This document shows, one piece after another, positions 16,713 through 24,930 of a DNA stretch of 44,038 bases. The notes under the pieces are model-generated. The model searched no databases, was not told the origin of the DNA, and saw nothing but the letters and a program-made list of their open reading frames with translations. A program made the translations under genes and the position numbers. Positions within the stretch are counted from its first letter, which is position 1; every line of letters starts with the position of its first letter. The stretch is from Actinomycetota bacterium (lineage in GTDB: Bacteria > Actinomycetota > Actinomycetes > Streptosporangiales > Streptosporangiaceae): assembly GCA_021324595.1 (NCBI GenBank), contig JAJPIV010000016.1, positions 1 to 44,038 on the forward strand. Reading direction: 5' to 3'.

Positions 16713-18122
16713 CTAGCCGGCCAGGAACGTCAGCACGTCCTGCCTGGTGACCAGGCCGGCCGGCTTTCCATCGACGAGGACCACGGCGGCCCCCGCGCGC
16801 TCCAGCGCCGCGACCGCCGCGCTGATCGGCTCCCCGGAGCCGATCAGCGGCAGCGGCGGCGACATGTGCCGCCCGACCGGATCCTCCGGCGCGGCGCGGC
16901 CGCTCACCAGGGCATCGAGCAGGTCCCGCTCGGTGATCGAGCCGACCACCTCGGCCGCCATCACCGGCGGCTCCTCCTTGAGCACCGGGAGCTGGGACAC
17001 GTCGTACTCGCGGAGCGTCGCGATGACCGCGCGGACGGTCTCGGCCGGGTGGGCGTGGACGAACAGCGGCAGCTGGCCGTGCTTGCGGGCGAGCACCTCG
17101 GCGATGCGCGGCTCGGCGGTCTCGGAGGTGAGGAAGCCGTAGTCGGCCATCCAGTCGTCGTTGAAGACCTTCGACAGGTAGCCGCGGCCCCCGTCGGGGA
17201 GCAGCACGACGATCACGTCGTCCGGGCTGGCCTGCTCGGCCACCCGGAGCGCGGCCACGACCGCCATCCCGCTCGACCCGCCGACCAGCAGCGCCTCCTC
17301 CCGCGCCAGCCGCCGGGTCATGAGGAACGAGTCGGCGTCGCTGACCGCGATCACCTGGTCGCAGATGCCCTTGTCGTAGGTCTCCGGCCAGAAGTCCTCG
17401 CCGACGCCCTCCACCAGGTAGGGGCGGCCGGTCCCGCCGGAGTAGACCGATCCCTCCGGGTCGGCCCCGACGATCCGCACCCGGCCGCCCGAGACCTCCT
17501 TCAGGTAGCGGCCGGTCCCGGAGATCGTGCCGCCGGTGCCGATCCCCGCGACGAAGTGGGTGACCCTCCCCTCGGTCTGCTCCCAGATCTCCGGCCCGGT
17601 GGTCAGGTAGTGGGACTGCGGGTTGGCCGGGTTGGCGTACTGGTTCGGCTTCCAGCCGCCGGGGATCTCCCGCGCCAGCCGGTCGGAGACCTTGTAGTAG
17701 GAGTCGGGCGAGTCGGGCGTGACCGTGGTCGGGCAGACCACGACCTCGGCCCCGTAGGCCCGCAGGACGCTGATCTTGTCCTGGGCGACCTTGTCCGGGC
17801 AGACGAACACGCAGCGGTACCCCTTCTCGGCGGCCACGATGGCCAGGCCCACGCCGGTGTTCCCCGAGGTGGGCTCCACGATCGTGCCGCCCGGCGAGAG
17901 CGCGCCCGAGCGCTCCGCCTCCTCCACCATGCGCAGCGCGATGCGGTCCTTCACCGAGCCGCCGGGGTTGACGTACTCGACCTTGGCGAGCACGGCGGGC
18001 GCGCCTGGCCGGGCGGCCTGGTGGCGGCCGCCACGCCCGGCGCCCAGGTAGCCGGTCACCCTGCGCAGCCGGACCAGCGGCGTGTTCCCGATCAGCTCGA
18101 TCAGCGAGTCGTGGACCTGCAT
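16713..18122 (-). CDS. cbs: Cystathionine beta-synthase
   Basis: About 469 residues. The fold-type II PLP domain has NTPLVRLRR, the PLP lysine in NPGGSVKDRIALRMVEEAE, the substrate loop PTSGNTG and the phosphate-binding GIGTGGTISG. Two CBS domains follow (about 345-465; ending AVVLVDGKPAGLVTRQDVLTFLAG) and probably sense adenosyl ligands. There is no N-terminal haem motif. It condenses serine and homocysteine to cystathionine. I start at ATG 18122 with GGAGGAACAGGG upstream, because the in-frame extension to 18209 is not family-like. First gene of the cbs-metB operon. Confidence 0.94.
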   Translation of the reverse strand: MQVHDSLIELIGNTPLVRLRRVTGYLGAGRGGRHQAARPGAPAVLAKVEYVNPGGSVKDRIALRMVEEAERSGALSPGGTIVEPTSGNTGVGLAIVAAEKGYRCVFVCPDKVAQDKISVLRAYGAEVVVCPTTVTPDSPDSYYKVSDRLAREIPGGWKPNQYANPANPQSHYLTTGPEIWEQTEGRVTHFVAGIGTGGTISGTGRYLKEVSGGRVRIVGADPEGSVYSGGTGRPYLVEGVGEDFWPETYDKGICDQVIAVSDADSFLMTRRLAREEALLVGGSSGMAVVAALRVAEQASPDDVIVVLLPDGGRGYLSKVFNDDWMADYGFLTSETAEPRIAEVLARKHGQLPLFVHAHPAETVRAVIATLREYDVSQLPVLKEEPPVMAAEVVGSITERDLLDALVSGRAAPEDPVGRHMSPPLPLIGSGEPISAAVAALERAGAAVVLVDGKPAGLVTRQDVLTFLAG

Positions 18123-18614
18123 GGCTGAACCACCCTGTTCCTCCGCGCCCGCGGGGCGCCGCGCGGCCCGGCTCTCCCCGCCGGCCGGTTCCGGCAGGTC
18201 GCCGGCCAAGACCTTCAGCGTAGCGGCGGCCGGCCGCTGGCGGCCGGAGCCACTCGGGCACGCGGCGCGCGCCGGCCAGCCGCCCGGCGCCCTTGGGCGA
18301 GCCGGACGGCCCCCTGCGGCCCGCCCGCTCTCCTCGCGCGGCCGCGCCCAGAGCGGCCGCGCCCATGAAGGTCAGACGCGCCCATACGGGACGGTCAGCG
18401 AAAGCTCATTACTGTCCGATGTCACGTCGTTACACTTGGTGCTTGCCACTGCGCAGCGTACGTATATCGCTACCCAACGTCGGTTCACGGGCCCGCGCCG
18501 CCTCTGCGCGGCAGGGTTCAGCGGTGCCCCCACCGTGCGCGCACCTGCCGGCGACGCGGCGCCCGGCCCGGCGGCGCAGCGGCGGAAGGATCGCACCAAT
18601 CCGAGGGGGACGTC
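18123..18614. other. Divergent region between cbs and the M15-like gene
   Basis: About 490 bp without a gene. A 13-bp direct repeat, GCGGCCGCGCCCA, lies at 18338-18350 and 18353-18365. A stretch of lower GC (about 18390-18480) is the most promoter-like part: TACACT at 18431-18436, TTGCCA at 18443-18448 and GTACGTATATC around 18458-18468. Spacing does not single out one promoter. I saw no S-box or other known riboswitch pattern before cbs. Confidence 0.45.
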
Positions 18615-19538
18615 GTGACAGTGCGGCTGGCCGGGGCGGAGACGGCGATCAGCGATGGCCCGCCCACGGTGGACTTCCCGCCCGTCCAACCCGATCTAGG
18701 GCGCTACCGGGCCGCGGTCGGCGAGCTGGCTGCCGAGATCGGCCGGTACGACCGTGCGGACGGTGCCACCGCCGAGCGGATCGTGGCCCGGCGGCTGCGC
18801 GATGAGCCATTCGCCGACGTGCTCGCGGCCACCCCCGGCGGCCTCGAGGACGCGGCCGGGCGCCTGCTCTTCGAGGTCAGGAACCATCTGCCCGGCCCGC
18901 CCGGCCGCTCAGCGGGCCTGGCGTCGATGACGCGGATCTCGCTGCTCGCCCAGATCGATGCCGCATGGTGGGGAAGCGTGCCCGCCTACCGCACCGACTC
19001 CGACGTCCTGACCTGCCCCGATCTGGTCGACCTCGACGACCTCGGGGGAGCCGGGCAGATCCGGTTCACCTACCGCCGACAGGCGATGACGCTATGGCAC
19101 CGGGCAGCCCGCTCGGCCCAGCGGCGCGCGCTGCCCGGCCGGGCGCCGCGGACTGCCGGCATGTGGCTGGCCATGACCAGGCCGCCGGTGCTGGCCTGGC
19201 TCAACGAGCTCGCCGAGGACTTCGCGCGGCTGGCCCCTGCGGGAACGCCGCCGCTGTGGGTGACCAGCCTGACCCGCAGCGCCGCGCACCAGCGGCACCT
19301 GAGGGCGCTCGGCTACGTCGCGCTGATCCCGAGCGCGCACTGCACCGGGCATGCGGCCGACATCGAGGTGGCGTGGTACCGCCGGTTCCGGGCCCACCGG
19401 ATCCTGCGCGGGCTGCTGCTCGACCGGCAGCGCGCCGGCGAGGCGAACGTGATCGACGAGGGCCAGGCCTGGCATGTCTGCCTGCACCCGCGGCTGATGA
19501 CCGGACGGCGCCGGATGCGCGGCCCGGCCGGCGGCTGA
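18615..19538 (+). CDS. M15-peptidase-like protein linked to asnB (DUF5715-like?)
   Basis: 307 residues with no signal peptide or membrane segment. The C-terminal third has TSLTRS (218-223) and SAHCTGHAADIE, matching the SxHxxGxAxD zinc motif of M15 (VanY-type) peptidases with His242 and Asp249; a WH pair (286-287) follows in DEGQAWHV. In M15 enzymes the catalytic Glu sits three residues before that His. Here that place is Gln284 and the nearest Glu is 282, so activity is uncertain. The N-terminal ~180 residues are unfamiliar. GTG start after GAGGGGGACGTC. Six bases separate it from the AsnB-type gene, so they are surely co-transcribed. The DUF5715 comparison is from memory. Confidence 0.7.
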   Translation: MTVRLAGAETAISDGPPTVDFPPVQPDLGRYRAAVGELAAEIGRYDRADGATAERIVARRLRDEPFADVLAATPGGLEDAAGRLLFEVRNHLPGPPGRSAGLASMTRISLLAQIDAAWWGSVPAYRTDSDVLTCPDLVDLDDLGGAGQIRFTYRRQAMTLWHRAARSAQRRALPGRAPRTAGMWLAMTRPPVLAWLNELAEDFARLAPAGTPPLWVTSLTRSAAHQRHLRALGYVALIPSAHCTGHAADIEVAWYRRFRAHRILRGLLLDRQRAGEANVIDEGQAWHVCLHPRLMTGRRRMRGPAGG

Positions 19539-19544
19539 ACGGCA

Positions 19545-21149
19545 GTGTGCGGGATCGTCGTCGTCGCGGGCCCGGCGCCGAGCGAGGACCTGTTCCGCCG
19601 GATGCTCGCCCGGCTGCGTCCGCGCGGGGAGGTCGAGGAGGTCGCGGCCAGCGGCGGGCTGCTCGCCGGGGTCCAGCGGCTGAGGATCGTGGACGCCGGG
19701 AACGCCGTGCAGCCGTGGCAGTCCCCGGATGACCGGTGGCTGCTCTGCTACAACGGCGAGATCTTCAACCACCGCGCGCTCCGTGCCGAGCTGGCCAGGC
19801 TCGGCCACGCGTTCCGCACGGAGGGCGACACCGAGGTGCTGGCCGAGGCGTTCCGCGAGTGGGGCGAGCGGGCGGTCGGCAGGCTGCGCGGCGAGTTCGC
19901 GTTCGCCATCGCCGATCTCGCCAGGCGCCGTGTCTACCTGGCCAGGGACCCGCTCGGCGTGAAGCCGCTCTACTGGTCGGTCCGCGACGGCCACCTCCAC
20001 GTGGCATCGGAGATCAAGGCCCTGGTGCCGGTCGGGGCCCCCGTCCGCGAGGTCCCCCCCGGGCACCATGGCTGGGCCAGCACGGCCGGCGGCGTGGTCC
20101 GCGGTCCCGGCCTCGCGCCCTACAGCGGGCTGCTGAGCCTGCCCGGGCCCCCGCCGCCGATCGATGAGCCCGCCGAGGCCGCGGCCTTGCTCCGGGCCGC
20201 CATCCGGGACAGCATCCGGGCGCGCCTGGACACTCACCTCACCGTGGGGATCGTGCTGTCCGGCGGGCTGGACAGCGCGCTCGCGCTGCTGCACGCCCGG
20301 GCGATGCACCCGGACTGCGTCGCGTTCACGATCGGGGCGCCGGGCAGCGACGACCTCGCCTACGCCCGCCGGCTCGCCGCCGACCTCGGCGTCCGGCACG
20401 AGGTCATCGAGATCTCCCCGCGCGAGATCCGGCTGGCCGACGTCCGCGAGGCGATCCGGGTCTGCGAGCTGACCGAGTACGGCGACATCATCAACGCCGC
20501 CGTCTCGCTCCCGCTGTTCCGGCGCATCGGCGAGCGGGGGATCAAGGTGGTGCTGACCGGCGACGGCTCCGACGAGCTGTTCGGCGGGTACCCGATGTAT
20601 GACCGGGTCAGCCCGGCTCAGCGGCACAGGCTGTTCATGCACAAGATCGCGAACCTGGGGCGCACCGAGCTGCAGCGGGTGGACCGCGCCAGCATGGCGC
20701 ATGGCGTCGAGGCCCGGGTGCCGTTCCTGGACCCGGCGGTGGTGGGCGTCGCGCTGCGGCTGCCGATGGCGCTGAAGGTCAGGGACGGCACGGAGAAGTG
20801 GATCCTGCGGCACGCGTTCGCTGACCTGCTCCCCGACTACATCCGGGACCGGCCCAAGAGCCCGATGTCGCACTCATCCGGCCTGCACGAGCGGGTGCGG
20901 ATGTACAAGCCGCTGTTCGCCCGGCTCCACCGGGAGCTCGGCTATGACCTGCACGCTCCGGTCCGGCGTGACTTCTCGGTGCTGCTGGAGCGCTGCGGCA
21001 ACGACCTGGACCTCGCGCTGGCGCACGCGCGGGCGGACTACAGCCCGCGGGAGCACGCCAGGGACCTGGCGGGCGCCGCACGGTGGAACGCGACCGCGCT
21101 GGCCGGAGCGCTGGCCGGCGCGCTCGCCGGAAGCTGGGCCCGCGGCTGA
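19545..21149 (+). CDS. AsnB-type glutamine-dependent amidotransferase
   Basis: 534 residues. The N-terminal class II glutaminase has the nucleophile Cys2 straight after the GTG start (MCGIVVVAG), QRLRIVD (44-50), NGEIFNH (70-76) and GDTE (94-97). The C-terminal ATP-pyrophosphatase domain has SGGLDS (239-244), GDGSDELFGGY (339-349) and RASMAHGVEARVPFLD (381-396). All elements for an active synthetase are present. Family members make asparagine or amidate other carboxylates, including diaminopimelate in the corynebacterial LtsA case. Pairing with an M15-like protein makes a cell-wall or peptide substrate worth considering. Low-complexity Ala/Gly tail. Confidence 0.85.
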   Translation: MCGIVVVAGPAPSEDLFRRMLARLRPRGEVEEVAASGGLLAGVQRLRIVDAGNAVQPWQSPDDRWLLCYNGEIFNHRALRAELARLGHAFRTEGDTEVLAEAFREWGERAVGRLRGEFAFAIADLARRRVYLARDPLGVKPLYWSVRDGHLHVASEIKALVPVGAPVREVPPGHHGWASTAGGVVRGPGLAPYSGLLSLPGPPPPIDEPAEAAALLRAAIRDSIRARLDTHLTVGIVLSGGLDSALALLHARAMHPDCVAFTIGAPGSDDLAYARRLAADLGVRHEVIEISPREIRLADVREAIRVCELTEYGDIINAAVSLPLFRRIGERGIKVVLTGDGSDELFGGYPMYDRVSPAQRHRLFMHKIANLGRTELQRVDRASMAHGVEARVPFLDPAVVGVALRLPMALKVRDGTEKWILRHAFADLLPDYIRDRPKSPMSHSSGLHERVRMYKPLFARLHRELGYDLHAPVRRDFSVLLERCGNDLDLALAHARADYSPREHARDLAGAARWNATALAGALAGALAGSWARG

Positions 21150-21175
21150 GCCTGGGGCCCGCGGGCCTGGCGCGC

Positions 21176-21204
21176 CGGGGCCGGCGGCCACCGCGCCGGC
21201 CCCG
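21176..21204. terminator. Bidirectional hairpin between asnB-type gene and cupin gene
   Basis: Positions 21176-21186 and 21194-21204 pair perfectly over 11 bp with a 7-base loop. The element sits 27 bp after the + gene stop and 12 bp after the - gene stop, the expected place for a shared terminator. Confidence 0.65.
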
Positions 21205-21215
21205 CCCGATCCCGG

Positions 21216-21710
21216 TCAGCCGATCTCGGCGAGCACGTGCTCCCGGGTCACCTCGTGCCCGTGCGACCCGGCCGCGTGCTGGCGCACCGCATCGACCAGG
21301 TGCTCCACGTCCGCCCCGTCGCGGATCTGGAACATCACACCGCATGGGCAGGTGGTGCCCCGCAGCCCGGCCGCCGGCGGAGCGGCGAAGTCCACGATCA
21401 CGCACGGCTCGCTGCCCTCCACCCAGGCGTCGTGGCCGGCCGGGACGGCGTGCGCGTCACCGGGACCGAACGTCATCTCCCGGCCATCGTCGGTGCGCAC
21501 CCGCAGCCTGCCGGAGATCACATATCCGGTGTGCTCGACCTGGCAGGAGTCGGTGCCGGCGATCGGCTTCATGTCGGCTGACCATCGCCAGCCGGGCAGG
21601 AAGCTCGCGAGCCCGATGGTCGCGCCGCCGACCGCGACCAGGCTCAGGCTCCCGTGCTCGAAGCTGCGCGCGTCGTCCGGGGTGCCCAGGTTCTTGGCCT
21701 CGAGTTCCAT
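21216..21710 (-). CDS. Cupin / DUF1059-like fusion protein
   Basis: 164 residues. Residues about 20-110 form a cupin barrel (TGYVISGRLRVRTDDG, FGPGDAHAVPAGHDAWVEG); motif 1 lacks the usual HxH, so metal binding may be altered. Residues about 119-163 (CPCGVMFQIRDG...EHLVDAVRQHAAGSHGHEVTREHVLAEI) closely resemble the small DUF1059 family, normally a stand-alone protein. I do not know a function for the combination. The start ATG at 21710 follows GGAGGAC. Upstream lie a dyad and three CCACGTA boxes, suggesting tight control. Confidence 0.75.
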   Translation of the reverse strand: MELEAKNLGTPDDARSFEHGSLSLVAVGGATIGLASFLPGWRWSADMKPIAGTDSCQVEHTGYVISGRLRVRTDDGREMTFGPGDAHAVPAGHDAWVEGSEPCVIVDFAAPPAAGLRGTTCPCGVMFQIRDGADVEHLVDAVRQHAAGSHGHEVTREHVLAEIG

Positions 21711-21723
21711 GTCGTCCTCCGGT

Positions 21724-21834
21724 GATCACGATGGGATCTGGCACCGTGATCGTGTCTGCGTCCGGGCACGGAGCGCATCGGTGGGACCACGTAACAGCAC
21801 CGCCGCCCGCCACGTAGGCGGCGGACGCCACGTA
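21724..21834 (-). promoter_or_regulatory. Operator-like repeats upstream of the cupin gene
   Basis: GATCACG (21724-21730) and CGTGATC (21745-21751) are perfect inverted arms 14 bp apart, just before the start. Further up, CCACGTA occurs three times in the same orientation (21787, 21810, 21828). No -10 box stands out. Confidence 0.45.
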
Positions 21835-21868
21835 CGCGGCCGTTCAGACGCCGGCGATGCCGCATCCC

Positions 21869-21898
21869 CGATGCCAGAGGGACGGCGATGTGGCATCG
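21869..21898 (-). terminator. Inverted repeat downstream of the LAL regulator gene
   Basis: CGATGCCA (21869-21876) and TGGCATCG (21891-21898) are perfect 8-bp arms, again with a 14-bp spacer, 26 bp past the regulator stop. A terminator is likely; a second operator for the cupin gene is possible because of the matching spacer. Confidence 0.45.
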
Positions 21899-21924
21899 CG
21901 GCGCCTTCCGGGCAGGCGCGCGGC

Positions 21925-24771
21925 TCACATCCCCGGCGAATCGCCCTCGCGTGCGAACCGGGCGGCGAGCTGGGCGCGCGACGTGACGCCGGCCTTGCGC
22001 AGCAGGCTCTCGACGTGCTTTTCCACGGTCCGGGGCGACAGGTAGAGGCGGGCCGCGACGTCCTTGTTGCTCAGCCCCCTGGCCACCAGCCCGAGAACCT
22101 CCGCCTCGCGCGGGGTGAACGGCGGGCGGCCCGGGCGCGCCCTGGCCAGCAACTCGGCGCAACGGGCCTCAAGGGCGCCAAGGCCGCGCCGCGCGAAGCA
22201 CTCCCTGGCCTGCGCCAGCCACGCGCGGGCCTGCCCCCATCCGTCGGCGAGCGCCGGCCCGGCCGCGCAGGCCCTGGCCAGGTGATGCCAGACCGGGACG
22301 CAGGCCATGTCAGCGGCGGCAGCGGCGGCCAGGGCCTCGGCCGCCCGCGTCTCCCCGGCGCGGCCCGCGAGCATGGCGGCAGCGTAGCCGAGCAGCCCGG
22401 CGTTGGGGCGGGCCACCGCCACCCCGCCGCGCCTGGCCTGCTCGATCGCCTCGGCGGCGCCGGGAGCGGCGCTCATCGCGAGCAGCGCCGGCCACCAGGC
22501 GCGGAACTGCGCCGGCTCGGCATGCGGGAGCTCGGCGAGCAGGGCGGTGCCCTGGCTCATCAGCTCGCCCGCCCGGGCCCAGTCTGCGCCCACCAGCTCC
22601 GCCATCCCCCGGACACCCCAGGCGAACCCCTCCAGGTACCGTTCACCCGGGCCGGTCGGCCGGCATTCCCCCAGATGCCGCTCCATCGCGTCCCGGTCCA
22701 GCCGGTAGGCGCTGTTCTCGGCGAGGATGAAGGCCGCCTTCGTGCCCACCTCACTCAGGCCCAGGCGACGGGCCAGGTCCGCTGCCGAGCGCGCCCGCCG
22801 CTCACCCTCGCCGAGGTCGAAGCGCCAGTTGTGGGCCACTCCGAGCTGCAGGTCGAGCACGGCCGCCGTGCCCAGCGCGCCCAGGCGCCCGGCCGCCTGC
22901 CTGGCCTGCGCCAGCCGGCCGGTGCCGACGTGGTCGAAGAGCTCGATGGTGCCCAGCTCGTGCAGCGCCCGCAGCCGCCACACCGGCAGGTCCTCCGCGT
23001 CGGCGATCGCCAGGGCCCGCTCGAAGGCGGCCCGCGCCGCGCCGAGATCGGAGATGCGATTGATCCTGCCGATCAGCTCGAGGGCCTGGCAGCGCTCCCG
23101 GGCGCCCGCGCGCGTGGCAGCCAGGACCTGCTCGGCCAGCGCCCGGGACGCGGTGACGTCGGCCGCCGCGAGCGCGACCTCCGCTCGCAGCACGTCGGCC
23201 TGCGCGGCAAGGTCGGCCTGGCTGCCCGGGTCGATCAGGCCGCCCACCGCATCGAGGTGCCCGGCCGCGAGGTGCCACCTGCTCGCCGCCACCGCTGCGT
23301 GCGCCAGCCGGAGGTGGACCCGCGCCCGCCGGACGGGCTCCGCGCCCGCGGCGGCCAGCCCGGTGGTCAGCCGCTCGCCGACCATGACCGCGTCCTCCAC
23401 CCGGCCAGCCAGGGCGTAGGCCGCGGTGAGCAGCTCGTCGATCCGCGCCCCGGCGGGCGCGGCCCCGGGCCGGCCGGCCGCGCCTTCGGGGCCGGCCGGG
23501 GGTGCCGCCCGCGGTACCGCCAGCCCGGCCGCAAGCAGCGCGGCCGCCCGCTCCAGCGTGGCCGCGGCGGTGGCCAGGGCCCCGGCCCGCAGCGATCGCT
23601 CGCCGGCGTCGGCGAGCAGGTCCGCCGCCCGCTCCAGCTGGCCCGCCTGCTCGGCTAGGTCGGCTGCCATGTCGAGCCGGCCCGGCTGCGCCAGCCCGGC
23701 CGACTCGACCACCGCGAGCGCCCGCGCGGCCAGCTCCGCACGGCGGGGCGGGAGCATCTCCTGAGCGAGCGTCTCCCGCGTGAGCGCGTGCCGGAAGCGG
23801 AAGCCGCCGTGCCCGGTGGCCAGCAGCAGGTTCGCCACCCCCTGTTCGAGCGCCGCTGCGACGGCCGTGGCCGGCAAGGCGGTGACCTCGGGAAGCAGCC
23901 GCCAGTCGAAGCTCCGGCCGAGGACGGCGGCCGCGTCGAGCACGAGCCGCTCCCGATGCCCGCAGGCCGCGAGCCTGGCTCGCACCGTCCCGGCGAACGA
24001 GGTGGGCACGCCGGGAGCGGCCAGCACCTCCTCGACGAGGAACGGGATTCCGTCCGCCGTGCGCTGCACCCTGGCGATCACGGCCTCGCCCGCTCCCGGC
24101 AGGCACGCCCGGACCATGCGCGCGACCTGGCTGTCGTCGAGCCGGGCAAGCCGCAGGTGCAGGCCGCAGCGACGGCTGTGCAGGCGGCCGGCCATCTCAA
24201 GCGCCGTGCTGGCGGGCTCGCTCCTGATGGTGGCCATGACCAGGACCGGCTCCCCGGCCAGGTTGTCGCCGAGGTACTCGACGACGGCCAGGGTGTCGGG
24301 ATCCGCCCAGTGCAGGTCCTCCAGCACCGTCAGCAGACCGGCCGGGCCGGCGATGGCACGCAGCAGCCGGGTCAGCGCCTCCCCCCGCATCGCTGCCGAG
24401 TGCCCGCCTGGCGCACCGGAGCCGACTGCCCCGGTCAGGCCGGGCACGATCGCCGAGAGCGCGGGGAGCCAGGGAGCCAGCCCTCGGTCGGCGGGGACGT
24501 CGCGATCTCGCAGGGCCTGGGCGAGCGCCTCGGTCAGCGGCCGGAACGCGGTCCCGCCGCCGGCCGGCACCGCCCTGCCGGTCACCACGGCCGTGCCGCC
24601 TCGCCTTGCCAGCGCGGCGATCTCCCTGGCCAGGCGTGACTTGCCGACACCCGGCTCGCCGGTGATGATGGCCAGCCCGCCGCGGCCGTGCCGGGCCGCC
24701 GCCAGCGCCGCGCCGAGCGCCGCGAACTCGGCGTCCCTCCCGATCAGTTCCGGGCACAGGACATCGGCCAT
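21925..24771 (-). CDS. LAL-type LuxR regulator with AAA ATPase domain
   Basis: 948 residues, typical for large ATP-binding LuxR (LAL/MalT-like) regulators. The N-terminal ATPase has Walker A GEPGVGKS (38-45) and a Walker-B-like LLTVLEDLHWAD (about 140-151). A long Ala-rich helical repeat (TPR-like, about 350-860) follows. The C-terminal LuxR HTH is PPFTPREAEVLGLVARGLSNKDVAARLYLSPRTVEKHVESLLRKAGV. Such proteins activate secondary metabolism or catabolic genes after binding a ligand and ATP. The only divergent target in reach is the thiolase, 159 bp away. There is no clear ribosome site before ATG 24771. Confidence 0.92.
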   Translation of the reverse strand: MADVLCPELIGRDAEFAALGAALAAARHGRGGLAIITGEPGVGKSRLAREIAALARRGGTAVVTGRAVPAGGGTAFRPLTEALAQALRDRDVPADRGLAPWLPALSAIVPGLTGAVGSGAPGGHSAAMRGEALTRLLRAIAGPAGLLTVLEDLHWADPDTLAVVEYLGDNLAGEPVLVMATIRSEPASTALEMAGRLHSRRCGLHLRLARLDDSQVARMVRACLPGAGEAVIARVQRTADGIPFLVEEVLAAPGVPTSFAGTVRARLAACGHRERLVLDAAAVLGRSFDWRLLPEVTALPATAVAAALEQGVANLLLATGHGGFRFRHALTRETLAQEMLPPRRAELAARALAVVESAGLAQPGRLDMAADLAEQAGQLERAADLLADAGERSLRAGALATAAATLERAAALLAAGLAVPRAAPPAGPEGAAGRPGAAPAGARIDELLTAAYALAGRVEDAVMVGERLTTGLAAAGAEPVRRARVHLRLAHAAVAASRWHLAAGHLDAVGGLIDPGSQADLAAQADVLRAEVALAAADVTASRALAEQVLAATRAGARERCQALELIGRINRISDLGAARAAFERALAIADAEDLPVWRLRALHELGTIELFDHVGTGRLAQARQAAGRLGALGTAAVLDLQLGVAHNWRFDLGEGERRARSAADLARRLGLSEVGTKAAFILAENSAYRLDRDAMERHLGECRPTGPGERYLEGFAWGVRGMAELVGADWARAGELMSQGTALLAELPHAEPAQFRAWWPALLAMSAAPGAAEAIEQARRGGVAVARPNAGLLGYAAAMLAGRAGETRAAEALAAAAAADMACVPVWHHLARACAAGPALADGWGQARAWLAQARECFARRGLGALEARCAELLARARPGRPPFTPREAEVLGLVARGLSNKDVAARLYLSPRTVEKHVESLLRKAGVTSRAQLAARFAREGDSPGM

Positions 24772-24930
24772 GCCCCATTGTGCGCCGGCTGGCCACCTGA
24801 TCCGCGCCCGCGGCCACTCCGTGCGCCCGCTGGCGCGCCCCGCGGGCCGTCCGGCGGCCCGGGCAGGGCTGACGCGGGCGCCCGGCCTAAGCTACTGTGC
24901 GGTAAGGACTCATGCCGCCGGGAGCCAGCC

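Noticed and set aside
18123-18614. A SAM or other sulfur-metabolism riboswitch before cbs
   Set aside because: No paired pattern or conserved core could be recognised between the cbs start and the low-GC stretch.
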